From Micromonospora pisi (lineage in GTDB: Bacteria; Actinomycetota; Actinomycetes; Mycobacteriales; Micromonosporaceae): a stretch of 64,000 bases of DNA. Where the stretch lies: positions 8,432,001 to 8,496,000 of the forward strand of contig NZ_RBKT01000001.1 in the NCBI RefSeq assembly GCF_003633685.1. The letters are read 5' to 3'. The translations under genes and the position numbers were made by a program. The first letter of the stretch is position 1; the number at the start of each line of letters is the position of its first letter. Shown piece after piece: positions 44,957-52,468 of the stretch. The notes beneath the pieces were generated by a model. That model was given only the letters and a program-made list of their open reading frames with translations. It made no database searches and was not told the DNA's origin.

Positions 44957-46325
44957 AAGGGTGTTTCCGGCGATCTTGGTTAGTAGGTTTCAGCGGTTGG
45001 GAAGCGGTCGTTGAAGGTGATGGCGAAGGCGTTCAACGCGGGTTTCCACCGCATCGCCCACCGCGTCCTGCCGGTCCCGGTCGGGTCCAGCGATCGGGTC
45101 ACCAGGTACAGACACTTCAACGCCGCCTGCTCGTTCGGGAAGTGCCCCCGGGCCTTGACCGCCCGCCGGTAGCGGGCGTTCAATGACTCGATCGCGTTCG
45201 TCGAGCAGATCACCTTCCGGATCTCGAGGTCGTAGTCGAGGAACGGGATGAACTCGGTCCAGGCGTTGTCCCACAGCCGGATCACAGCCGGGTAGCGCCC
45301 GCCCCACTTCTCCGCCAGGTCGTCGAACGCCGCCCGGGCCGCGGTCGCGTTGACCGCGGTGTAGATCGGCTTGACGTCCCGCTTCAACTCGTCCCAGCAC
45401 CTGCGTGACGTCAACCGGAACGTGTTACGGATCAAGTGAATGATGCACGTCTGCACGATCGTGCGGGGCCACACGTTCGTGACGACCTCCGGCAGCCCCT
45501 TCAACCCGTCGCAGACGAGGAAGAACACGTCCTTGATACCCCGGTTACGCAGGTCGGTCAGCACGCTCATCCAGAACTTCGCACCCTCACCACCGGTCCC
45601 GGCCCACAACCCGAGAACGTCCTTGTCCCCGTCGAGGGTGACCCCGATCGCGGCGTAGAACGGCCGGTTGCTCACCTGCCCGTCCCTGACCTTGACCACG
45701 ATCGCGTCGATGAACACCGCCGCGTAAACCTCATCGAGGGGGCGGTGGGCCCAGTCGGTCATCTCCTCGACCACTTTGTCGGTGATCCGGGAGATCGTCT
45801 CCTTCGACACCGACGCCCCGTAGATCTCGGCGAAGTGCGCGGAGATCTCCCCGGTCGTGAGGCCTTTCGCATACAGCGACAGCACCACCTCGTCGACCCC
45901 CGACAACCTGCGCTGACGTTTGCGCACGATCTGCGGCTCGAACGTGCCCGCCCGATCCCTGGGCACGTCGATCTCGACCGGGCCGGTGGTGTCGGTCAGG
46001 ACCGTCTTCGACCGGGTCCCGTTACGAACATTGCCCGACCGCCCATCGCCGGCGGTCTCGTGTTTCTCATAACCGAGGTGCCCAGTCATCTCCTCGTTGA
46101 GCGCGGTCTCGAGGACCGTCTTCGTCAACTGCTTGAGCAGACCGTCCGGGCCGGTCAAAGACAGGCCCTGTTCCTTGGCCAACCGGACCAGGTCGGCGGC
46201 GGCCTTCGCCTCCGCCGACAGCTCGGCCTTGACCTTCCTCGGGGTCACATCGTTCAGTGTCGCAGTCATCACGGCACCCTCCTCACCAGGCACAACGCCC
46301 AGCAGGTCAGGCCGGAAACACCCTT
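44957..46325 (-). mobile_element. IS256-family insertion sequence
   Basis: About 1.37 kb bounded by perfect 15-bp inverted repeats: AAGGGTGTTTCCGGC at 44957-44971 and GCCGGAAACACCCTT at 46311-46325. It contains one intact transposase gene. The 8 flanking bases (GTCTCGTG on the left, AAATCCAC on the right) do not match, so no target duplication is visible. Adjacent deletion or recombination after insertion would explain this. Everything else looks recent and intact. Confidence 0.88.
44980..46269 (-). CDS. IS256-family transposase (mutator type)
   Basis: 429 residues from ATG 46269 with GGAGGG upstream (an in-frame start at 46293 is also open). It is a full-length Transposase_mut protein: LTETVLETALNEEMTGHLGY-like head, NVRNGTRSKTVLT, VEIDVPRDRAGTFEPQIV, YAKGLTTGEISAHFAEIYG, and DDE residues in AAVFIDAIVVKVRDG (Asp), VFFLVCDGLKGL (Asp) and the helix after ICSTNAIESLNARYRRAVK (Glu region). 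No frameshift, so the element is probably still mobile. Confidence 0.93.
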   Translation of the reverse strand: MTATLNDVTPRKVKAELSAEAKAAADLVRLAKEQGLSLTGPDGLLKQLTKTVLETALNEEMTGHLGYEKHETAGDGRSGNVRNGTRSKTVLTDTTGPVEIDVPRDRAGTFEPQIVRKRQRRLSGVDEVVLSLYAKGLTTGEISAHFAEIYGASVSKETISRITDKVVEEMTDWAHRPLDEVYAAVFIDAIVVKVRDGQVSNRPFYAAIGVTLDGDKDVLGLWAGTGGEGAKFWMSVLTDLRNRGIKDVFFLVCDGLKGLPEVVTNVWPRTIVQTCIIHLIRNTFRLTSRRCWDELKRDVKPIYTAVNATAARAAFDDLAEKWGGRYPAVIRLWDNAWTEFIPFLDYDLEIRKVICSTNAIESLNARYRRAVKARGHFPNEQAALKCLYLVTRSLDPTGTGRTRWAMRWKPALNAFAITFNDRFPTAETY

Positions 46326-46467
46326 AAATCCACAGACCCGGGAAACCTGTTTCAATGCGCCGCGTTAGGTTGTTCGCCGAATTGGTTGCCGCTTATTTAC
46401 CGAACGTTTAACGGCGGGTGTGTCATGCGCAGTCACGGTGCGCACCAGCGGAGATAGTCTGACGCAC

Positions 46468-47103
46468 ATGATCGTGCGTCTACTGGTGGCCGGCGTGAGC
46501 GCGCTTGCGGGGATCATGGTGCTCGGCGGTTGCTGGTCGGAGGACGAGCCGCAGTCGGGGCACAAGGTCTCGGTGGACGCGGTGCGGCAGGCGGCGATCC
46601 AGATCGACCCCGCGCGGTGTCCGATCAAGCTCGACCTGTCCGCCGCGCTGCGGTCCGTAGCTGTCGACCGGCCCGCGCAACTGGACTCCGCGAGCGCCGA
46701 GGTGTCGAAGAGCGAGAAACCCGCCGACGACCCGGTCACCGCGCAGCAGAACGGACTACCCCCGCTCGAGGCGGCCGCGGCCACGTACGTCGAATGCGAC
46801 TATCGGGTCGGCGAAGACAAACTCGGCATCCGCCTGACCGCGACCCGCGCCCCGGCCGCGATCAGCCTGCTCGCCCCGCAGATCGCGCGTGACGCGCACC
46901 TGACCCTTCAGGACCTGCAGGGGTTTCTCGACTCACCACCTGGCGCGGGTCAGGTCAAGGTCGCGGGTGGCACGGTGGCCGCCGGGGGCGTCGCGGCCGA
47001 CGGGGGAGACGTGGCCATGCTGGTCTCGTCCACCGTGCCCGAGTTGCACGACGACACCTTGAGCACGTTCACGGCTGAGCTCATCAATCAAGTGGCGTTC
47101 TGA
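46468..47103 (+). CDS. Secreted lipoprotein of unknown function
   Basis: 211 residues from ATG 46468 (a weak GGAGAT ~12 bases upstream). A lipoprotein signal ends at Cys22 (VLGGC). The mature protein has two Cys residues (PARCPIKLDL, YVECDYRVGED) that may pair, as in DUF3558-like actinobacterial lipoproteins. IRLTATRAPAAISLLAPQI and LVSSTVPELHDDTLSTFT follow. It would be anchored on the outer face of the membrane. It begins 143 bases after the IS256 element and has no operon partner. Confidence 0.8.
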   Translation: MIVRLLVAGVSALAGIMVLGGCWSEDEPQSGHKVSVDAVRQAAIQIDPARCPIKLDLSAALRSVAVDRPAQLDSASAEVSKSEKPADDPVTAQQNGLPPLEAAAATYVECDYRVGEDKLGIRLTATRAPAAISLLAPQIARDAHLTLQDLQGFLDSPPGAGQVKVAGGTVAAGGVAADGGDVAMLVSSTVPELHDDTLSTFTAELINQVAF

Positions 47104-47300
47104 GAGGTCGTGCTGGATCCACGCCAGCTCCACGACAAGCGCACGCAGGTGCGGCTGTTCGCGTACCAGCGGGGCGATGATCCGCTCGGCCTCGGCGTAG
47201 CTGCGAAGCACCCGCAGCGCCGCCGACCGGCTCGCCAACGCGGAGGGACCGTCCGGGTTGCACGTGGTGTTGGCGTTGTCCCCCGCCCTCTTTACGCGAG
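47055..47300 (-). pseudogene. Possible gene fragment, unknown family
   Basis: The minus frame reads NTTCNPDGPSALASRSAAL, RVLRSYAEAERIIAPLVRE and QPHLRALVVELAWIQHDLSE with good amino-acid character. It then runs into the 3' end of the lipoprotein gene. No clear start or family. It may be the internal part of a helical protein truncated when the region was rearranged. Confidence 0.3.
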
Positions 47301-47762
47301 GATTTGCCCGCCACAGTGACGGCTACCGCCTGTCGGTCGGTGTCCCCGGACGCGGGGTGTTCGTCCATGACCGGTGGTGGGGCCCTCGGCATTCACTTGG
47401 CGTCGACAAAGCGCGTTGTGTTACAGCCTGCACGGACGTTGTGTTCCGTCCAGGGTCATCCCTGAAATCAAGTCCATCGATCCCGCATCGACGGCAGCTT
47501 GAGGTCGCGCAGGCGTTCGTGCGGCATCTCGACGGCGAACACTGCCGGGTGCAGCCGGGCGGTGGTGACCGCCTGTGCCAGCGCGACGGCCGTGGCTCCA
47601 CGACCCCCGGCCAGGCGAGCCCACTCTACGTCATCGAATGCCTCCGGTATCTAGTTAGGAATCGCGCCATTCACATCGTTACCGTCCACGGGACAGCCCG
47701 CGATGACCGAACGCCGGGCGGGGCGCGGATGGCTTCTGAGCTTCGGCCGTAGCCAATCGACG
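47104..47762. other. Region of decayed sequence, no intact gene
   Basis: About 660 bases between converging genes. Two minus-strand coding relics are entered separately. No intact gene is supported. Confidence 0.4.
47468..47653 (-). pseudogene. Gene fragment, unknown family
   Basis: The minus frame reads IPEAFDDVEWARLAGGRG, ATAVALAQAVTTARLHPAVF and AVEMPHERLRDLKLPSM, then a stop. Character is protein-like and ends cleanly at TGA (47468). An upstream stop at about 47654 leaves only ~60 codons, so it is the 3' end of a lost gene. Confidence 0.35.
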
Positions 47763-48812
47763 TCAGTTGGCGAGACCGGCTCGGCGATTCGCGTGTTCGG
47801 CGCGGGCCGGGGCGCCGACCTGGTGCAGGTATTGCAGGGCTTGACGGTAGGAGGTGATGAGGCTGGTTTGTTCGTAGGCGACGCCGATTTCGGCGCAGTA
47901 CGCCTGCACGATCGGCTGGGCCTTGCGCAGGTTGGGGGTCGGCATGGCGGGGAACAGGTGGTGCTCGATCTGGTAGTTCAGGCCGCCCAGTGCCGCGTCG
48001 GTGAGCCAGCCGCCGCGGACGTTGCGGGAGGTCAGTACCTGCTTGCGGAGGTAGTCCTCGTCGCCGGTCGGGTGCGGCATGCCTTTGTGGTTGGGTGCGA
48101 ACGTCATGCCGAGGTAGACGCCGAACAGTGCCTGGTGTATGAGCAGGAACGCGATGGCCTGTAACGGTGAGAGGACGACCAGCAGCGCGGACAGATAGCC
48201 GACGGCGTGCAGGATCAACAGCGCGGATTCCAGGCCGCGGCGCTTTACGGTGCCGTTGCGCAGCGCCTTGATGCTGGACACCTTCAGGTCGATGGCGAGC
48301 AGGGTGAGGAGCGGGAAGAACAGCGCGGCCTGGTACCGGGTGATGAAGCCCTTCAGCCCGCGCCGGCCCAGGGCCGACTTCGTGGCCCAGATGAGTACCT
48401 CGGGCGCGACATCCGGGTCGAGGTCGTCGTGGTTGGGGTTGTTGTGGTGGCGGGTGTGCTTGTCCATCCACCAGCCGTAACTCATCCCGACGCCAAGATT
48501 CCCGGCCAGCCGTCCGGCGAATTCACCGGGGCGTTTGGTGCGGAACACCTGGCGGTGCGCCAGGTCGTGCGCCACGAGCGCGACCTGGGTGAACGTGACG
48601 GCGAGGAACGCGGCCGTCACCAACTGCCACCAGGACGAGCCGATGAGGAAGAACGCGGTCCAACCGCCGAGGAGCATGAGCGCAACGACGCTGAGCCGTA
48701 CCCCGTAGTAAGCAGGTCGGCGCTGCGTCAGTCCCTCCCCGCCGATCCGCCGGGACAGGACGGCGAAGTCGCTTCCTGTCGGTGTCCGCGAGGGCGTCAT
48801 GGTGATCGTCAT
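47763..48812 (-). CDS. Membrane fatty-acid desaturase (acyl-lipid/linoleoyl-CoA type)
   Basis: 349 residues from ATG 48812 (an in-frame start at 48833 has no better ribosome site). The three histidine boxes of diiron desaturases are intact: HDLAHRQ, HTRHHNNPNH and QIEHHLFP. Between them lie two pairs of membrane helices (VVALMLLGGWTAFFLIG, LLTLLAIDL, AIAFLLIHQALFGVYLG). It inserts a double bond into membrane acyl chains. It is divergent from a DesK-like kinase and response regulator, with two CTGAAYCGTCAG sites between. That mirrors the Bacillus des-desKR logic of cold- or fluidity-controlled desaturation. Confidence 0.92.
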   Translation of the reverse strand: MTITMTPSRTPTGSDFAVLSRRIGGEGLTQRRPAYYGVRLSVVALMLLGGWTAFFLIGSSWWQLVTAAFLAVTFTQVALVAHDLAHRQVFRTKRPGEFAGRLAGNLGVGMSYGWWMDKHTRHHNNPNHDDLDPDVAPEVLIWATKSALGRRGLKGFITRYQAALFFPLLTLLAIDLKVSSIKALRNGTVKRRGLESALLILHAVGYLSALLVVLSPLQAIAFLLIHQALFGVYLGMTFAPNHKGMPHPTGDEDYLRKQVLTSRNVRGGWLTDAALGGLNYQIEHHLFPAMPTPNLRKAQPIVQAYCAEIGVAYEQTSLITSYRQALQYLHQVGAPARAEHANRRAGLAN

Positions 48813-48835
48813 GTTTCTATCAAACCGCTTCACGC

Positions 48836-48847
48836 CTGAACCGTCAG
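48836..48847. promoter_or_regulatory. Response-regulator site candidate 1
   Basis: CTGAACCGTCAG, a CTGA-N4-TCAG inverted repeat, lies 24 bases upstream of the desaturase start codon. The same 12-mer with one change is at 48888-48899. Confidence 0.55.
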
Positions 48848-48887
48848 GAGCGCTACGCCCTCCAACGCGGTGGGGCTAGCACCACCA

Positions 48888-48899
48888 CTGAATCGTCAG
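48888..48899. promoter_or_regulatory. Response-regulator site candidate 2
   Basis: CTGAATCGTCAG lies 15 bases upstream of the kinase start codon and 52 bases (about five helical turns) from site 1, on the same face of the DNA. Confidence 0.55.
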
Positions 48900-48913
48900 T
48901 CCGTGGGCACAAT

Positions 48914-50227
48914 ATGACCGTGGACATGCGCGGTACCGGTGAACGGTTGGGCCGATGGGCCTGGCGCGGTGTGCGCTCCGTGCTCAGCGGCATGGCCGGA
49001 ATCGGTCTGGCGTTCACCAACATTCCGCTGCTTGCCGTGTCGGCTGTCGCGTTGGCCCTGACTCCGGTGCCGTTCCTCGGTCTGGCGCTGGTGCCTTGGA
49101 CGATGACGCTTGTCCGGAAGCGTGCCGATCTCGAACGCAGACGTGCCTCACGGACGGGCGTCCTTGTGACACGCCCGTACCATCCGGCCCCGGAGCGGGC
49201 CGGGGCTGGCAGTTGGCCACGTTTCCGGTGGGCTGTGACGGACCCGGCGACCTGGCGTGACCTTGCCTGGCTCGTGCCCGGAGCGGTCGTCGGGTTCACG
49301 CTTGGGACGATCTGTGTCGTGGTGCCGTTGTATGGGCTCGCGGGCCTGACGTTGGCGCCGTTGTGGGTCTGGCTCGGCACCGGCTGGTACGGCTACGGCG
49401 CAACGTGGTCCATCGACACGTTGAGCGACGGCCTGCTCTGCCTGCCGCAAGGCGCCGTCATCTTCGCCGCAGGCCTGTGGGCAGCGCCGTGGCTGCGCCG
49501 CGTCGACGCATACTTCGCGCGGCTTTTCCTCGCGCCGACCAGGGCCGCCGAACTCCGGCTGCGCGTCACGCAGCTGACGGTGACACGTGCTGACACGATG
49601 GGCGCCCAGGCGGCGGAGCTGCGCCGCATCGAACGCGACCTGCACGACGGCGTCCAAGCGCGCCTCGTCTCGCTCGGCATGGTGATCGGTCTCGCCGACG
49701 AACTGATCGACCGGAACCCGAAGGCCGCCCACGACCTGCTTGCCGAAGCGCGTGAGTCCAGCGGCCTGGCGCTCGTTGAGCTGCGACACCTGGTACGCGG
49801 CATCCACCCGCCGGTGCTCGCCGAACGTGGGCTCGGCGGTGCGATCCGTGCGCTGGCGCTCAGCCTCCCGGTGCCGATCATGGTCGACACCGACCTTCCC
49901 GGCCGGCCCGACGCACCCGTGGAGTCCGCGGCGTACTTCGCCGTCGCCGAGTCCCTGACCAACATGATCCGGCATAGCCGGGCCCGTGCCGGATCGGTGT
50001 CGTTACGGCATGCGGACGGTGTGCTGACAATGGTCGTCACGGACGACGGCGCAGGGGGTGCCGACCCCGCCACCGGCACCGGTCTACGCGGTATCGAACG
50101 CCGTCTCGCCGCGTTCGATGGCACGATGGCGCTGTCGAGCCCGTCTGGGGGGCCGACCGTCATCACCATGGAGTTGCCGTGCGCGTTGTCATCGCCGAGG
50201 ACCATGCCCTCCTCCGTGACGGACTGA
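48914..50227 (+). CDS. DesK-like sensor histidine kinase (HisKA_3)
   Basis: 437 residues. There are four to six N-terminal membrane helices (about 24-70, 118-160, 176-195) with no large extracellular sensor, so it likely senses the bilayer itself. HisKA_3 phosphoacceptor His244 is in RRIERDLHDGVQARL. The ATPase domain has ESLTNMIRHSRA (N box), VTDDGAGGADPATGTGLRGI (G boxes) and GGPTVITMELP. The 3' end overlaps the response regulator by 49 bases. It is divergent from the desaturase gene 102 bases away. Confidence 0.9.
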   Translation: MTVDMRGTGERLGRWAWRGVRSVLSGMAGIGLAFTNIPLLAVSAVALALTPVPFLGLALVPWTMTLVRKRADLERRRASRTGVLVTRPYHPAPERAGAGSWPRFRWAVTDPATWRDLAWLVPGAVVGFTLGTICVVVPLYGLAGLTLAPLWVWLGTGWYGYGATWSIDTLSDGLLCLPQGAVIFAAGLWAAPWLRRVDAYFARLFLAPTRAAELRLRVTQLTVTRADTMGAQAAELRRIERDLHDGVQARLVSLGMVIGLADELIDRNPKAAHDLLAEARESSGLALVELRHLVRGIHPPVLAERGLGGAIRALALSLPVPIMVDTDLPGRPDAPVESAAYFAVAESLTNMIRHSRARAGSVSLRHADGVLTMVVTDDGAGGADPATGTGLRGIERRLAAFDGTMALSSPSGGPTVITMELPCALSSPRTMPSSVTD

Positions 50228-50814
50228 CCCGACTCCTACAGGCATTCGACTTCGACGTCGTCGCAGCGGTCGACAACGGCCCGGCCCTGTTGCCCGCCCT
50301 GATCACACACAAACCCCAGGTGGCAGTTATCGACGTCCGCTTGCCACCGACGTTCACCGACGAAGGGTTACAGGCCGCAATCGAAGCCCGTACCGAGATG
50401 CCCGGCCTGCCGATCCTCATGCTTTCCCAGCACGTTGAACCCCTCTACGCCCGCGAACTGCTCAGCACCCCGCATGGCGGTGTCGGCTACCTCCTCAAGG
50501 ATCGAGTGTCGAACGTCGGCGAGTTCGTCGATGCCGTCCGCCGAGTAGCCGGCGGCGGCACCGCTATGGACCCCGAGGTGATCTCACAACTGCTCGCCCG
50601 CCGGGAGCCACTCGCCCTGCTCACCGCCCGGGAACGTCAAGTACTCGGCGAAATGGCTGAAGGTCGCTCCAACGCGGCCATCGCCGCCAAGCTCCACATC
50701 ACTGAGAAGGCCGTGAGCAAGCACATCAACAACATCCTCACCAAACTGGACATGCCTCCCTCCGACGATGACAACCGCCGAGTCCTCGCCGTTCTCGCTT
50801 ACCTGAATGCCTGA
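50179..50814 (+). CDS. NarL/LuxR-family response regulator
   Basis: 211 residues from GTG 50179, inside the end of the kinase gene. The receiver domain has Asp8 and phosphoacceptor Asp52 (VAVIDVRLPP), Lys in GYLLKDRV and the usual Ser/Thr position. The LuxR HTH is LTARERQVLGEMAEGRSNAAIAA with AVSKHINNILTKL (about residues 148-190). It is probably phosphorylated by the overlapping kinase and binds the CTGAAYCGTCAG sites to set desaturase and kinase expression. Confidence 0.92.
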   Translation: MRVVIAEDHALLRDGLTRLLQAFDFDVVAAVDNGPALLPALITHKPQVAVIDVRLPPTFTDEGLQAAIEARTEMPGLPILMLSQHVEPLYARELLSTPHGGVGYLLKDRVSNVGEFVDAVRRVAGGGTAMDPEVISQLLARREPLALLTARERQVLGEMAEGRSNAAIAAKLHITEKAVSKHINNILTKLDMPPSDDDNRRVLAVLAYLNA

Positions 50815-51035
50815 ACGGGTCCGTTGCGTTGTCTGGTCGGGAGAGGTGTAGCTCATCCGGGAGCAGCTCCCCGTCGCCAGTCCGCCCGCGGAGAGTCGAG
50901 ATCCCGTAACGGACCTGGCCCGCGTGTCTAGTACCGCCGCGGAACGGGAAGACGGTCATCCGAGCCCCGGCGCATTCGCCCACGAAATGCGCTGGGCCGC
51001 CGCGGGCGAGGCGGTTCAACCTTCGGTAACCGTTA

Positions 51036-51592
51036 TCAGACTGGCCACGCCAGCGGGGCGTCGGCTTGTGAGCGGAGGAAGTCGGCCCGCGTGCTGCGGG
51101 CGCGCTCGGGAGCGGGGTCGATCCCGGCCTCGTGGAGGATCTCCCAGACGGTGGACGCGGCTACCGTGATCCCGAGTACGAGCCGTTCGCGGTGCAGTCG
51201 ACGATATCCCCAGCTGGGGTTTTCCCGGTACAGGCGCAGCACCAGGATGCGTATCGAGTGCACGGTCCGTGGCCGGCCCGGGCGCTTTGGTCGAGACCGC
51301 GTCGCGTGATGGTTACGAGCAGGTCGCGGTGCCAACGCAGCACGGTGTCCGGGCGTACCAGCATCTGCAATCGGCGCAGCACGTGCCGCGGCAACCGGTG
51401 CGGCAGAGCGGCCAGGAACGCCCGATCGCTCGGCTGAAACAGCGGTCGCTGTTCGCCCGGTTGCCGCTGCAGGATCGTGATCTGGTGACGTAACGCCAGG
51501 ATCTCAGCATCCTTGTTCCGGTCGCTCGTCCGCAGGAGGCGCAGCATCGTGGGCGCGTTCGTCACGCCCAGGTACGTGAGTCGAAGCAGCAC
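51036..51592 (-). pseudogene. Integrase-core (rve) transposase, truncated and frameshifted
   Basis: The 5' part reads EILALRHQITILQRQ, PSDRAFLAALPHRLP, MLVRPDTVLRWHRDLL. After a frameshift near 51,300 it continues RPKRPGRPRTVHSIRILVLRL, YRENPSWGYRRLHRERL, STVWEILHEAGIDPAPERA, then stops at 51036. These are the N-terminal and HTH segments of IS3/IS481-like transposases; the DDE catalytic part is gone. Confidence 0.75.
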
Positions 51593-51739
51593 GGATGATT
51601 ATGTTGCCTTAGCGAGCGACGGCTTGTGTCGCGCGTTCGGCTCAGGTGGCAGCCGTCGAGGTCCCGGGATGATGAGACAGCTCTCTCACCTGCTCGGATG
51701 GAGATCTCGGCAAGCGCAGGACCCATCTCGCGACCGCTC

Positions 51740-52345
51740 CTACCGTGAGAGTGCCGCACACGCGGTCGCGATGTCCGCCGGCAGCCCGTCGTCACCGCAG
51801 TCGAGTCCCGCTGCCGCCCGGCCGACCAAGCGCCACGTCCCACTTTCGAGGTGCAGGAAGACCTGGTCGCTGAGGATCGGATCCGAGGTCCGCGCCGGCA
51901 GCGCGATCAGCCGCGCGTACGCGTTCCGGCAGCCGAACACCTCGACCCGGTCGACGGCCACCCCGGCGGCGCGGTCGTCGACCAACGCCCTCGTCGCCGG
52001 CAGCAGCACGGCCGGCGCGCAGGACGGGTCGTCGGCCGCCGGCACGATCGGCGCCGCCGGTGCCGTGGACCGGTCACCGGCCGGTTCGGGCCGACCACCC
52101 GTACCCTGCGTGCCGCGCTGCCCGTCGGGAGCAGCCTGGGCGGGCACGTCGGGGGCGACCGTGGCGGCGCTGCCGACCGGGACCGGCGCGGGTGGCGTCG
52201 CGTCGGCGGGAGTGGTGGGGCTCCCGGTGACCACCGGAGACACCGGCCGCGCGACGGGCCGCTCGGCGGCGCGGGAACAGCCGAACATCGCACAGGTCAG
52301 GGCAATCGTCATGGCCAGTAGGGCAGCGCTGCCTCGGGTCCTCAT
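51740..52345 (-). CDS. Secreted lipoprotein of unknown function
   Basis: 201 residues. A lipoprotein signal ends at Cys23 (CAMFGC). A long Pro/Ala/Val-rich linker (about 30-100) follows, and then a small domain with Cys residues (DPSCAPAVLLPATRAL, VEVFGCRNAYARLIALP, LDCGDDGLPADIATAC). The conserved-looking VFLHLESGTWRLVGRA strand suggests an NTF2- or SH3-like fold, but no family is assigned. It lies downstream of the SARP gene on the same strand, 123 bases apart. Its upstream region carries the decamer CGAAACTGAA that also occurs before the SARP gene. Confidence 0.8.
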   Translation of the reverse strand: MRTRGSAALLAMTIALTCAMFGCSRAAERPVARPVSPVVTGSPTTPADATPPAPVPVGSAATVAPDVPAQAAPDGQRGTQGTGGRPEPAGDRSTAPAAPIVPAADDPSCAPAVLLPATRALVDDRAAGVAVDRVEVFGCRNAYARLIALPARTSDPILSDQVFLHLESGTWRLVGRAAAGLDCGDDGLPADIATACAALSR

Positions 52346-52427
52346 GGTCGCCTCGCATCCTCGTCGTCTCGATCCCTGCCGAGCTGCTGCCCGGGTCTGG
52401 TCTCGACGGTAGGAAGCGCGCCTTTTC

Positions 52428-52437
52428 CGAAACTGAA
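52428..52437. promoter_or_regulatory. Shared decamer upstream of the lipoprotein
   Basis: CGAAACTGAA, 82 bases upstream of the lipoprotein start. Its exact complement is at 55718-55727 in the SARP promoter region. It is a candidate SARP target. Confidence 0.35.
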
Positions 52438-52468
52438 TTAAACCTTGAACGCCTGGCGGTGCCGGGTC

